Positions 43,865 to 55,095 are shown, numbered from the stretch's first letter. The stretch: 64,000 nucleotides of DNA from Clarkia xantiana subsp. parviflora (GCA_036873135.1 JAPTYO010000008.1:22607001-22671000), one strand, 5' to 3'. The notes: generated by a model not told the origin, from the letters alone. Made by a program: numbers and translations.

Positions 43865-44065
43865 CTAGCAGGCCCTAACAAAAACCGATAAATTACAAAA
43901 AGACCCGAAGAAATATAAAACTGCAATTTCGAACCTCTAAACAAAGGAATTCGGCCGAAAACCATCAGACGCCATAGTTTACTATATGTCTTGCTCGATC
44001 GCCGTTTCCACTTGAAAAACTATATTCACACGGCAAAATCCGATACTTCAAGATCTCCCACATCA

Positions 44066-44601
44066 AAAACCGAATTTCCCACATCAAAAACCGAATTTGT
44101 ATTACCTAGAAGATAATCATGATTAATGTTAGCTAAAGTTAGCTGCTTGTTGAATGCGTCGGCACGCTCCATCGTGGAGATATGAGGAGCGGCGCCCAAT
44201 TCTAGGGTCGCAGACTGCATGCATGTAGCCTATTTTTATTTTAACGACACTCCACTACGCTCCGCACATAATGCCGGCCGTTCTAACTATAATTAAATTT
44301 AAAGCTACCTATACTTAATTAATTCCAGTATTTGCCTCCTTCATTTGGTCCATGTTCGCCTCTGTCATAACCGATGATAATACATGATTTTTATATTGCT
44401 GGCATAAAGAAAAAACGACAATATATGGTTCTAACTTCTAAGTATAACGACAACAATTAATGGAAATTTTATGCTGAGTTTTCTATTTTCTGAATTTTTT
44501 TAAGTTCAGTATTTATAAATATAGAGATTTTTATGGTTAATTAACTAACTAATTTTCATGTGACACAATGCTACGCATTTGAGGTTAGAAATTTTGAAAA
44601 T
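44066..44601. other. Spacer with a duplicated LTR-flank junction
   Basis: The last nine bases of element E's LTR plus the following flank (CCCACATCAAAAACCGAATTT, given as the unit at about 44057-44077) occur twice in tandem. The rest is AT-rich without recognised features. Confidence 0.6.
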
Positions 44602-45298
44602 TGATGGGTTCCGCTATGGCCGTTAGGCCCTTTAACGGCGAGGAAACGGTGAATAGGCCCACTGGGCCCTCAATGGAGGTCAAGATGACCCAGGCAAAGG
44701 GTCCCGACGGAGGGAGTCCCGATGATGAAAGGTCCCGACAGAGTCGGTCCCGATAGGTGAGCTGGAGGCTCCCGATGAGATGCCTTTAAGTAGGCCCCGA
44801 TGATGAATCCCTGAGAATGACCGGCCCTGTCACGATGACGAGGGGCCCCGAGCGGTGACACAACGAGATAACTCTGGAGTCCCCGATGTTGGTCGGGACT
44901 TGTTATCAGAGGATGAGGCCAAGATACGCGGGGCGTGGCCGAGATACGCGGAGCGTGGCCGAGATACGCGGGGCGTGGCCGAGATAAGCGAGATCGTGGC
45001 CTAGATAGGCGGGATCGTGCCCGAGATACGCGGAATACGGGCTAACCACCCCAACGGTTCACCAGGTAACTGAGGTACCTCTCCGCCTATAAAAGGGCAG
45101 AAGTAACCTCAGAGCACACTACGTTTTGATATACGATACTTGAGATTACTGCTTGCCAGTCCATACGAGATACTCATTTAAGCATCGGAGAGGGATTCTG
45201 GGTCACCGCCCGGTCTATCCCCTCTTGCAGGATTACGTGGAGCGAATGAGCTAGGATCGCCGTCAAAGATCGTGTCGGAGTTCTACCGTGATCCAACA
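44602..45298 (+). repeat. 5' LTR of element D (697 bp)
   Basis: TGATGGGTTCCGC to GTGATCCAACA. TATAAAAG at 45088-45095; U3 tandem repeat of about 20 bp with GATACGCGGGGCGTGGCC core at about 44920-45040. Sequence is very close to the LTRs of C. Confidence 0.93.
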
Positions 45299-45299
45299 T

Positions 45300-45317
45300 T
45301 GGCGCCGTCTGTGGGAA
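45300..45317 (+). other. Primer binding site of element D
   Basis: TGGCGCCGTCTGTGGGAA, one base after the 5' LTR, identical to A and C. Confidence 0.82.
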
Positions 45318-45334
45318 CGTAACAAAAAGCTGAT

Positions 45335-46444
45335 ATGCCTTCTACTCGTTCAATGGCGGCTGGCAAGCAAAGAAGACAAGGACAATCTGGTGGTTCCCGT
45401 CATCCTGCTGCGACGACTTTGAATTCACCACCGGAACGTGAGGACCAGAATCTTCCCGCTGCTGAGGCCTCCCAGACAGGGGGGCATAATGAAGGTCCCG
45501 AAGATGCTGCTGCTCAACACCAGGGGAATAGGGAGCAGGAGGTTCCTCCAGCTGCAGACCTGACGAGGGCTGTGGCGGAAGCCATGCCGATGTTTTTGGC
45601 AGCCGTGGAGGCTCTCTTAGATCGGAGAGAGGCTGCGAGGAGGCAAGAGGAGATGCCCCCACTAGAAGAGGAAGCGCCCCCACCGGCAGAGGTTCAGAAC
45701 GTGCGGGAGGCTCAGCCCCGAAGCCAGGGCAGGAGTAGGGAGTCCATTCAGCCAGAGCGATTCGTGGTCGACGGGCCAGGACCAGTACAGCACAGGACCA
45801 TTCCCCTTAATGGTCCCATCACCCCCGATCAAGTGGTGAAGATCGTGAACATCTGCATGGGAGAGCAGAAGCCGCTGGTGTCGGAGTTGAGGGGTCGATC
45901 CACCCATCCCTTCGTTCCCCGACTCATAGACACCCTCGCCCCGCCAGGGCTGGGTATCCCCACGATTTAGGAGTATGATGGCGAGGGAGATCCGGTCCGT
46001 CATGTCTAGAAGCACCTCATGGCGTGTCTGGGCAGAGCCCCGAATGAAGATATTGTGTGTACGTTGTTCCCGAACACACTGGGCGAGAGAGCCCTAACCT
46101 GGTTCTTTAGTCTGCCCTTAGGCTGCATCACTTGCTGGGCTGATATGCACGATCGCTTCATTCAGCAGTACCAGGGTCGCAGACGTCTGCTGAAGAGTGT
46201 GAGGTCCCTGACCCAGGTGGTACAGAGGCCCGACGAGTCGCTGGCGCACTATTACCAGCGGTACACTGCCAGCGTGGCGGAGATTAATGAGGAGATTTCG
46301 GAGGGTGAAACCATCCGTACCTTCATTCGGAACCTAACAGCCCCCTACGGTTCCGACTTGATGCACAGCGTGGCTGAGAAGGCTGTGTGGAATATGGAGG
46401 CACTGCAAAAGAGGGTGAAGCGGCAAATCGATGTCCAGGAATAG
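45335..46444 (+). pseudogene. gag: Gag of element D
   Basis: The ATG at 45335 (MPSTRSMAAGKQRR) opens the gag frame, with the in-frame ATG at 45353 matching the start used in C. The Gag core is recognisable (ITPDQVVKIVNICMG, GERALTWFFSLPLGC, QQYQGRRRLLKSVRS). Stops at about 45968 (lysine codon in A and C, IPTIKEYDGEG), near 46006 and at 46442 break it. After 46444 the basic region and zinc knuckle are further disrupted: about 80 bp including most of the knuckle are missing near 46700. Confidence 0.88.
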
Positions 46445-47015
46445 AAGATAGCCGCTGGAGAGCTCGAGCCCCCGAAGTCGAATAAGGGAAAGCAGTCGGT
46501 CAAACCCTTAGACGAGCGCAAGTCGAAGGATAAAGCCGAGGGCAGTCGGGGTCGAGGTCGCTCCGATCGGAGGGATGATAGGCGTTCCTCGAAAAAAGAC
46601 AGGCGGGAGGATCATGACATTCCTCTCAACAGCTCTATGGCGGAGGTGTTGACGGTCATGGAGCGACAGGGTATCTCTAGGTACCCCCCGAAGAAGGAAG
46701 GAGATCGAAAAGCTGATCCAGAAGGGGAAGCTCAAGGAGTTTGTCGGGGAAAAGCGGTGTCGATCCCGCTCTCGATCCCGCTCTCGATCCCGATCACGGT
46801 CCCGTTCCTGATCCCGCGATCGGTCCCCAAAGAAGAAGAGGTCCGACCCGGAGTCTTCCGGTGCCCGTAAGGAGAAGCGGGGCACTATCAATGTGATTCA
46901 CGGAGGATTTGCCGCGGGGGGTGATACCTCGTCCTCCCGGGAGGTTTATGCCTCTAGAATTCCTACTGCTGTGGTGCTGGGTAAGAGGTCCCGATCCTAA
47001 ACCTTAAAGGAAGAG

Positions 47016-47678
47016 ATGGTGATCTCCTTTTCGTCGGCGGATCTCGTAGGCGTGGAGACTCCACACGATGACGCTCTGGTCGTGACCTTGGATGTGGATG
47101 GGTACGAGATGAAGCGGATTCTGATCGATGGAGGGAGCTCCTCCGATATCCTGTTCATGGATGCGTTGGAGGCCATGGGAAAAATGAAGAAGGACCTAAA
47201 TGAGGCGAACTTCCCGATGGTCGGATTCTCTGGCTCTACCTCCTATCCGCTAGGAGTGATCACCTTACCAGTGGAGTTTGGTAGTGGGTGGAAATCAGAG
47301 AGGAGGAACGTGGAGTTTGTGGTAGTTGAGTCCGCGGGGACTTACAACGCGATCATCGGGAGAACTACCATCAACCCCCTGATGGCAGTTGCCTCGACTT
47401 TACATCAGAAGATGAAGTTCCCGACGAACCATGGAGTCGGAGAGGTCAAGGGCGACCAGGTGGCTTCCAGAAAATGTTATGTTAACGCCACCCGGAGGAG
47501 AAGACGGGAGGCTATGACCGTCCTCCGGACAGATACTGATCCCAGAGAAGAGTTTGGGCATCCCGCCCCCGTGGAGGATCTGAAGGAAGTCGAGATTGAT
47601 GGGCCTCAGAGGAAGGTGAAAATCGGGTCTGCTCTGACCGAGGAGACAGCCCAAAAATTGATCGATCTACTGAAATAG
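47016..47678 (+). pseudogene. pol: Protease region of element D
   Basis: The 220-codon frame includes ILIDGGSSSDILFMDALEAMG near residue 35 and GTYNAIIGRTTINPLMAVAST. A TAA upstream at about 46997 replaces the tryptophan of RSWTLKEE in C. The frame stops at a TAG (47676-47678) where C has a glutamate codon in LLKEFKELFAW. Confidence 0.88.
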
Positions 47679-47795
47679 TTCAAGGAGCTGTTTGCCTGGT
47701 CTCCGAGTGACATGCCAGGAATCAGCCCTGACGTGATCGTGCATGAGTTGAAGATTGATCCCGCGATCAAGCCTATCGCATAGAAAAGGCGTCCG

Positions 47796-48485
47796 ATGGG
47801 CACAGACAAGAGGATTGCAATCCAGCAGGAGGTGGGCAAGTTGCTCAATGCTGGGTTTATCAAGGAGCTCCGATTCCAGACTTGGGTTGCTAACCCGGTG
47901 CTGGTAAGGAAGAGCAATGTGAAGTGGCGGATGTGTGTTGATTTCCGCGACCTGAATAAAGCTTGCCCGAAGGACTGTTACCCGCTCCCGAGAATCGACC
48001 AGCTGGTGGATGCCACGTCGGGACATGAGCTGTTGAGCTTCATGGATGCGTACTCGGGCTACAACCAGATCAAGATGGCTAAGGAAGATGCTCCTCACAC
48101 AGCATTTTATGCAGACAGTGACATCTATCACTACGATGTCATGCCTTTCGGGTTGATCAATGCCGGGGCAACCTACCAGCGGATGGTGAACAAGCTATTC
48201 GGAGATATGATGGGGAAAACCATGGAGGCTTACGTGGACGATATGCTGGTGAAGTCCCGACAAGCTGAGGATCATGTGCACAACCTAGCCACGGCGTTTG
48301 AACGGATGAGGCTTCATCAGGTTCGCTTGAACCCGACAAAATGCGCATTCGGGGTCCACTCAGGGAAGTTTCTAGGCTTTATGGTAAGTCAGAGAGGAAT
48401 TGAGGTGAACCCCGAGAAGCTGAGAGCGATTGAGGAGATGCAGTCCCCGATAAACCATCGGGAGGTGCAAGTGCTGAATGCCTGA
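47796..48485 (+). pseudogene. pol: Reverse transcriptase of element D
   Basis: The frame covers RT from IAIQQEVGKLLNAGFIKELRF through FRDLNKACPKDCYPLPRIDQL, MPFGLINAGATYQRMVN and AYVDDMLVKS to EIMQSPINHREVQVLN-type thumb sequence. Catalytic aspartates are intact. A TAG just upstream (about 47781) and an extra-base frameshift near 48484 limit it. Confidence 0.9.
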
Positions 48486-48502
48486 ATGGCCGACTGGCCG
48501 CA

Positions 48503-49336
48503 ATGAATCGCTTCCTGTCCAAGGCAAGTGACCGGTCAATGCCATTTTTTGAAGTTCTGGGGGCCAACAAGAAGTTCGAATGGACCACCAAGTGTGAGGA
48601 AGCGTTCCAGGAACTCAAGCAGCACCTTCGCACCCTCCCGCCGTTGGCGAAGCCGGTTCCAGGCGAGCCGCTCTACCTTTATTTGGTTGTTTCTAAATTT
48701 GCCATTAGCTCTGTGTTAGTGAAGGTTGTCGAGGGTAATCAAGTCCCCGTCTATTATGTATGCAAGGCGTTTGCCAAGTCTGAATTGAATTATCCTGCCG
48801 TTGAGAAGTATCTCTTTGCGTTGATTATAACTGCTCGGAAGCTGAGGCCTTATTTCCATGCACACGAGATTACTGTGTTGACGAACCAGCCTCTGAAGCA
48901 TTTTTTGAACCGACCGGATGCGTCGGGGAGATTAGTGAAATGGGCAGTCGAGCTTAGTGAGTTTCGCATACACTTTGCTCCAAGAACGGCTATTAAGGGC
49001 CAAGCATTGGCGAATTTCATAGCAGAGTCTACAGCCCCCGATCTGGAAGAAGCGGGCCCTGTAGAGGGGGCAACCACGGAGGTCCCGATGGCAGAACAAC
49101 CAGAGATGGCAGAGCAATCAGAACAGCCAAACGAGGAAAATACCTGGGAGATGTACACGGATGGCTCCTCGAGTTCAGATGGATCAGGAGCAGGATTTGT
49201 ATTGATGCCACCAGGTGGAGGTGAGCCGCTTCGATATGCCTTGGCCTTAACGTTTAGGGCCACGAACAACGAAGCTGTGTACGGGCCTGAAAATTGCCAA
49301 AGGTACGGGAGTTGCTCACTTGAGAGTGAAGTGTGA
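48503..49336 (+). pseudogene. pol: RNase H domains of element D
   Basis: Continues RT connection and first RNase H (NRFLSKASDRSMPFFEVL, YLYLVVSKFAISSVL, TARKLRPYFHAHEITVLTNQ), then the linker with repeated EQPEMAEQSEQPNEEN units and the start of the second RNase H (WEMYTDGSSSSDGSG). About 15 bases are missing near 49275 (NNEA|EYEALITGL in C), which shifts the frame. Confidence 0.88.
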
Positions 49337-50047
49337 CGCGGCCCTGATTGTGAACCAGGTTCAAGGGTGATACGAGGCGAAGAGCCCGGTAATGAGGAAG
49401 TACCTGCACGAGGTGCAAGCCTTGAAGGAGAGCTTTAAAAGCTTCGACATCGAGGCGATCCCGAGGGAGGAAAACGTGGAAGCAGATGCCTTGAGTAAAT
49501 TTGCCCTAGGGGCACCCTTGGAGGAAAATCGGAAGGTGCACTTCTTGGAGAAGGTGATCTTGTCGACCACCGACCCAACACAGGCGTGTGCTATTGAAGC
49601 AGGATCGGAGGAGGAGCCCACTTGGATGACCCCGATAGTCGCGTACTTGACTACGGGGCAGTCCCCGATGATAAAGTAATAGCTGACAGGATACGTCGGA
49701 TCGCGGCTAATTACGTGATGCTGGACAATCAGCTATACAAGAAGGGCTAGTTCTCGACTCCGTACTTGAGGTGTGTGGCTGAGCCCGACACAAGTCGAAT
49801 CCTGAAGGAGGTGCATGAAGGGGTCGCGGCTTGTCATGAAGGGGCCCGATCCATTATAAGGAAAGTGCTGAACTTGGGTTATTATTGGCCTACGATGAGC
49901 AAGGAGGCGACGGCGTTGGTCCGATCCTGTGATGCGTGCCAGAGGTTTGCCCCGAGTATCGTGGCTCCGGCTGCTAATCTGACGTCCATCAAGAGCGCTA
50001 GGCCCTTCGCGCAGTGGGGCATCGACTTGGTGGGAGCTCTTCCGTAA
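49337..50047 (+). pseudogene. pol: Second RNase H end and integrase N-terminus of element D
   Basis: Frames 49392-49679 and 49766-50047 carry ENVEADALSKFA, then HEGVAACHEGARSI, CDACQRFAP and FAQWGIDLVGALP. Stops include a TGA at about 49368 (arginine in C), a TAG at about 49748 (tryptophan in C) and a TAA at about 50045 (glutamine in A). A frameshift lies near 49675. Confidence 0.87.
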
Positions 50048-50068
50048 GCACAAGGTCAGTGTAAGTAT

Positions 50069-50857
50069 TTGCTTGTAGCTATCGATTATTTTTCGAAATG
50101 GATAGAAGCAAAGGCGTTGGCCAGGACGACGGGGAACCAGATCGTCAAGTTTCTCCAGACTCATGTTATATCCAGATACGGGATTCCTAAGGTGGTGATC
50201 AGCGACAATGGTCCACCGTTTAACGGGTCTCAGGTGAAGGAGTACCTGGAGGAGTTGAACATCGAGCATCGGACAGCCTCTGTCCGCCATGCTCAGACTA
50301 TCGGCCAGGTGGAATCGGCCAACAAAATCGTGATGGATGGCCTAAAGAAAAGGGTCTATGCCTTGAAGGGCAAATGGCTGAACGAGCTGGAAAACGTGCT
50401 TTGGACTGTTAGAACGACACCCAAACGATCAACTGGGGAGACTCCGTTTGGCCTTGTTTATGGCACGGAGGCTGTTGCCCCCGTGGAGGTAGCTGTGGCG
50501 TCCCATCGGATGAGATATTACGAGCCTCTGACGAATGACGAGATGCGACGTCTGGATTTGGACTTGCTCGAAGAGAAGAGGCGGGAAGCCGATGAAGTCC
50601 AAGCTCGAATGCGTTTGGCAACGACCAGGTATTATAATCGGCGAGTTAGGTCCCGACAATTCTTCGTCGGGGAGCTGGTTTGGCGTCGCAACGAGTTTAC
50701 CCTTTTGGATCGAATCAACAAGATGTCGCCAAAATGGGAAGGACCTTACAAGGTCGTGGGGATGCCAGCTCCAAATGCGTACAAGTTGGAAGACCTCGAT
50801 GGCAGAGCATTGAAGCATTCTTTTAGTGGCGAACACTTGAAGAAACACCATGCTTGA
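50069..50857 (+). CDS. pol: Integrase core and C-terminus of element D
   Basis: A 262-codon frame with YFSKWIEAKAL, VVISDNGPPFNGSQVKEYL, VESANKIVMD, and the C-terminal WEGPYKVVGMPAPNAYKLE ending LKKHHA. It contains the second aspartate and the glutamate of the D,D,E triad; the first aspartate lies before the upstream stop. Confidence 0.9.
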   Translation: MLVAIDYFSKWIEAKALARTTGNQIVKFLQTHVISRYGIPKVVISDNGPPFNGSQVKEYLEELNIEHRTASVRHAQTIGQVESANKIVMDGLKKRVYALKGKWLNELENVLWTVRTTPKRSTGETPFGLVYGTEAVAPVEVAVASHRMRYYEPLTNDEMRRLDLDLLEEKRREADEVQARMRLATTRYYNRRVRSRQFFVGELVWRRNEFTLLDRINKMSPKWEGPYKVVGMPAPNAYKLEDLDGRALKHSFSGEHLKKHHA

Positions 50858-51420
50858 TGAAAAGTCGCCTTAAGTGGTGCCCGATGAAAATTCGCCTTAG
50901 GTGGTGCCTAATGAAAGTCGCCTTAAGTGGTGCCCGATGTAAAATCGCCTTAAGTGGTGTAAGCTATTTATCGTTTGATTCGATGTAAGCAAATTTTGTG
51001 CCATCAATAAATAAAGAGGTTGCTTCCAATCAGAGTTATTCTTAGATTTATTCTAAGCGTTATAAAGTCGCCTTGAGTGGTGCACGAGAAAAGTCGCCTT
51101 GAGTGGTGCACGAGAAAATTCGCCTTGAGTGGTGCACGAGAAAAGTCGCCTTGAGTGGTGCACGAGAAAATTCGCCTTGAGTGGTGCACGAGATAAAGTC
51201 GTCTTAAGTGATGCGCGAGATTAAGTCGTCTTAAGTGATGCATGATTCTTGGATTTATTCTAAGTATTGGAAAGTCGCCTTAAGTGGTGCGTGATAATAA
51301 GTCACCTTAAGGGTGAAGGTTGGTAAATCGTCTTAAGTGATGTGTGAGAATATCTTAAGGGTCGAGGTTTCGACTTAAGTAAGTATAGTAAATTCGCTTT
51401 AAGAAGTGCAAGGGAAAATC
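50858..51420. repeat. 3' tandem repeats of element D
   Basis: About 18 units of 25-27 bp, mainly AAGTCGCCTTGAGTGGTGCACGAG-like (given in pieces: GTCGCCTT, AGTGGTGCACGAG). It is the reverse complement style of the array in C because D is inverted. Unit number differs between C and D. Confidence 0.87.
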
Positions 51421-51508
51421 GGAACTAAGAAAGTCTGATATTCATAAGGGCTCGAAGGCCCGAGGATTACAAAAATGAGGAGAATACAAGGACTCTAAAG
51501 ATAAGCAG

Positions 51509-54130
51509 TTAGGCTTGGTCCTTGTCGGCGGCACCAACGGGAGCGGGGTCCACGAGGTCTGTGGCAGAAGGCTCCACAGGTTCAGCCGCTGGAGGGTCGA
51601 TTATCGGGGCGTCGGCACTTGGAGGCTCTGCTGCGTCTTCAACAATCGCGGGAGTGCTCCCCCCATCACTCTCCTCCGAGAGAGCAAAGTATTTCTTCGC
51701 AAAGGGAGCAAGAGAGGGAGACTTGTCGAAGTTGATGGCGTCGCCATACTCCAGGTGGAGTTCCTCGACTGCGTTGAAGAGGGTGTTCTCCACCTCCGCG
51801 CTGCAGAACTTTACAGCATCAGCCTGGAAGTCTTCAGACCTCCGATAATCCTCCCGGCCCTTGGTCTCGGCCGCGACCAGCTGCGCGGGAACCCCCGCAA
51901 CTTGCTCCTCCAGAGCCTTCTTCTCAAGGACCAGCTTGTCCTCAGCAACCCGCCGCTCCTGCTGCTCCCGCTTCAGGAGCCCCTCAAAGTCGCAGACCCG
52001 CTTTTGGAGGTCCCGAGTCTTTCGGTCGAGGACGGCTTGCTCCTTGACCAATTTTCCCCGCAAAGACTCGGAGGCCGCGAGATCCTCCTTAAGCTTGGCC
52101 GTGACCGCCCGCTCTTTCTCCAGGGCCTCCTCATAGGCGAGGAGATACCCGATGGAACGGTTGATGTCCCCCATCTCCTGCGAAGAAAGGAAAAGAAGTA
52201 TTAGTAGATGAGCAACCGGTCTTATTGATAAAGAAAAGAAGGGTGAAAGGCTTACCTCTATCTGACGCATGCACATCTCCTTTACATCCCGGTGCATCTC
52301 CTCCCGATCTAAGGTAATCGGATACCTCATGGAAGGCAGGATTGAGACTGCTACCAGGTGTAGAGCAAGCTCCGGATATGTGTCCCCTTGTCGGAGCTGG
52401 ACAAGAGGAGAAGGGCCGACTGGGGACGTGGAGGGGCGTGCCTCCGACCCACCCCGGGCTGGGGAAGGAGTGAAATCGTGGGCGGGCGACGGTTGTCGCT
52501 GCGGTCGTGAAGAAGGCGAGGGGGCAGCCCCTTGGAGGTTGGTTTCAGCGGGGACTGCCCCGTCCTCCGACGATGGTGAAGGGAGCCACCCTCATCAGTC
52601 TCCTCGGAGGAGTCCAAGCTCTCCACCCGACGAAATTGTTCGCCGGTCGGGGTCCCACCACTGGAGAAAAGTGGTGCCCCTGCCGAAGGAGGCGCCCCTG
52701 CTGAAGGTGGCGCGCCTGCTGAGGCTCCAGCACCCGACGGAGTCCCAGAATGACCTGCACCTAGAGGACGAGAGGAGGCTTTAGAAACGTAACTAGGAAG
52801 TTCATCAGAGCCCTTACACCAAACAATACGTCGGGAGACATATTGGTCCTTCCCGCGATAGTTGTAGTAGCCCGCCTTCAGGACACGGGGAGTTTCCCCT
52901 CGGAGGACTCGTTTGACATCAGCAATGCGGGCCTCCATGGTCGAAGGAATCAACTCCTTCGGGACCAGCCTCCTGTACGATTTAATAGCGAGGTGGAGCT
53001 TTTTACCTTCTTCAGCGTTCTGGACGTCGAAGAGCTTATCCACCTCCACACGGCTCCGCTTGGGCCTCTCCGTGGAAGGGGACCCCGATGGAGCAGCGGC
53101 CTTCTTGGCGGACTTCCTCTTCCGCGTGGGGCGAACAGCGTCGGTCTCCCTCTGCTTAAGGATCAGATTGGTCAGCACGGATACCTTCTTAGCTGCAAAC
53201 AGTAAAAAACAAAGGTTAGAGATTTACCCAGGGAACCATATTGGAGGGGCCGTCGAAAAGCTGCCCCCGGAGACTACGTCGAGGAGTCGGATCCCAGCAT
53301 TCACCAGGTCCCGCTCCACGAGAGAATTGGCGTCGAGGAGAGTGTAGGACTCCCCCCACCGGTAGAGCTGGATGAGCTGAAGAGTCTGGAAGTCTTCGTC
53401 GATGTAGGTGTGGAAAGCGGGAGGAGAATCCGCTTCCACCTCCCATCGGGGCCACGGGATCGAGGAGTTTTAGATGAAGAAGTAGCTCCTCTTCCACCCG
53501 CTGTTGTCGGGCCCCTTGTCGACCAGGAGTCCCCGACCCTTAACCACCTTCCAGGTGTCATTGGTCCAGTTACACAACCCGAGTTGCGTCTTGTTCCACT
53601 TCGGCATCCGGGGGTAGAAGGCACAAACCCCCGCCTCGTTGCACTTCATCCCGTAGAAGGTCCTGAAGAGCTTGAGGCTGTATACCCACTTCTGTCGGAA
53701 GCAGAGGACCTGGAAGGCGTTCCACAGGCGTATGGCGTGCGGAGAGAAGGTGGTCGGGTGCGTCTTGTAATGCTGGCACATCTCGACCAGATTACCACAG
53801 AAGGGGAATCTGATCCCCGCTGATATTTTCCCCGTAGAGACAAATACCTCCCCTTTCCGGGGACGAGTAACCTCAAGGTTACCCGAGGGGCGGGGCCAGG
53901 GATACGGGAAACGAGGTTCCCAAGTAGAGGTGATGCGTCCCTCCCGGAGAGCTGCATCGTACGCAGTGCTGGAAATCTCATTCAGAGCATAGTCGAAGTT
54001 GAAGGGCTTCCTTCCCTCGGAACTAGATCCGCTGTCTGAAATCAGCCACGGAAAGGCATATTGGGTTTTCCGGAAAACTGCAAACAAGGAAAAATGTACA
54101 AGCAACGAAGAAGAAACTCTTACCAGACAT
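51509..54130 (-). pseudogene. Antisense accessory gene of element D
   Basis: Copy of the gene at 33147-35847. Inferred exons on the minus strand: 54130-54124, 54035-53228, 53192-52256 and 52177-51509, with the same splice-like boundaries as in C (GTAAGAG...ATTTCAG, GTAAAT...TTTGCAG, GTAAGC...TTCGCAG). The fused TATA/telo-box is at 54301-54313. Damage: a TAA at 53470-53472 in exon 2 (glutamine in C), a 1-bp loss near 53265, and a deletion of roughly 75 bp in exon 3 near 52400. The last exon, a 220-residue coiled coil ending ADKDQA, is open and very like that of C; it has an extra QE and lacks RAKGGPTV-type residues. Function unknown. Confidence 0.75.
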
Positions 54131-54677
54131 GATGGTTGGAGGCTAGAAGGATGAACTTGACGTTGTCGCAAAAGTTGCTTGGAAGAACAGGAGGCCGGAG
54201 GAGCACTGAGGTCTTCGGAATCGCAGAGCTTGAATTCTCAGAGAGGTTGCGGAGAGCTTTTGAAATTTTGGAGACGGTAAAAGTGAAACTGTGCCCACGG
54301 TTAGGGTTTTATAGGCAAATAGGACAGTCGAAGGGACGCTTTGATCTGAATCGTCGAAGTTGAAGCGTTCTAATCTGGACCGTTGAGATGAAACGTGCAG
54401 AATGGCAACGGGTGCAATGATGAAACGGCCTGAAAAGCACTTTTTCAGAAAAAGCAGGCGCGAAAAATCAGGCACGGGTACTGAAGACGTCACTTCGTTA
54501 TCTGCTGCATTTAATGGCTGGGGAACCGAGGAGTCCTCTCGGATTTGGCAGTTATCCACAAGGTATTGAGGAAACATAAACGAGAAGACTTGTACTAAGT
54601 GAGCATGCCAAGAGAAAGATCCCTGATTCCGACGTCGGGAGGTCGGGAGTTGAAAGACACGACGAACTGTAAGTCCC

Positions 54678-54695
54678 TCATGTCTTGGGGGCAAA
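54678..54695 (+). other. Polypurine tract of element D
   Basis: Ends TTGGGGGCAAA directly before the 3' LTR; equivalent to the tracts of A and C. Confidence 0.78.
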
Positions 54696-55090
54696 TTTTG
54701 GGTTCCGCTATGGCCGTTAGGCCCTTTAACGGCGAGGAAACGGTGAATAGGCCCACTGGGCCCTCAATGGAGGTCAAGATGACCCAAGCAAAGGGTCCCG
54801 ACGGAGGGAGTCCCGATGATGAAAGGTCCCGACAGAGTCGGTCCCGATAGGTGAGCTGGAGGCTCCCGATGAGATGCCTTTAAGTAGGCCCCGATGATGA
54901 ATCCCTGAGAATGATCGGCCCTGTCACGATGACGAGGGGCCCCGAGCGGTGACACAACGAGATACTCATTTAAGCATCGGAGAGGGATTCTGGGTCACCG
55001 CCCGGTCTATCCCCTCTTGCAGGATTACGTGGAGCGAAGAAGCTAGGATCGCCGTCAAAGATCGTGCCGGAGTTCTACCGTGATCCAACA
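54696..55090 (+). repeat. 3' LTR of element D, internally deleted (395 bp)
   Basis: Compared with the 5' LTR it lacks exactly 302 bp between two copies of ACGAGATA (44863-44870 and 45165-45172 in the 5' LTR), which removes the U3 repeats and the TATA box. Its first bases read TTTTGGGTT rather than TGATGGGTT, so the terminal dinucleotide is mutated. Confidence 0.92.
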
Positions 55091-55095
55091 AAAAT

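Larger units (their letters stand above)
31039..44065 (-). mobile_element. Element E: short LTR element split by C and a hAT-like element
   Basis: After removing C and the 918-bp insertion, E is about 1.27 kb: LTRs of 439 and about 437 bp around a 394-bp interior. A perfect target duplication AAAAC flanks it (31034-31038, 44066-44070). On the minus strand the LTR starts TGATGTGGGAG and ends GCATCA. The interior starts with a primer binding site like TTGGTATTAGAGCC, one change from the initiator-Met type TGGTATCAGAGC, and ends with a short purine tract. There is no RT or integrase. Size and structure resemble TRIM or small non-autonomous copia-type elements. Confidence 0.85.
44602..55090 (+). 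mobile_element. Element D: plus-strand Tat-lineage LTR retrotransposon with antisense gene (10.5 kb)
   Basis: LTRs at 44602-45298 and 54696-55090 and a perfect target duplication AAAAT (44597-44601, 55091-55095). Order: 5' LTR, primer binding site, gag, protease, RT, RNase H, second RNase H, integrase (end 50857), tandem repeats, an opposite-strand accessory gene (54130-51509), polypurine tract, 3' LTR. It is the same family as C in inverted orientation. Gag-pol has around ten in-frame stops and several frameshifts, so it looks older or more mutated than C. The right LTR has an internal 302-bp deletion. Confidence 0.95.
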
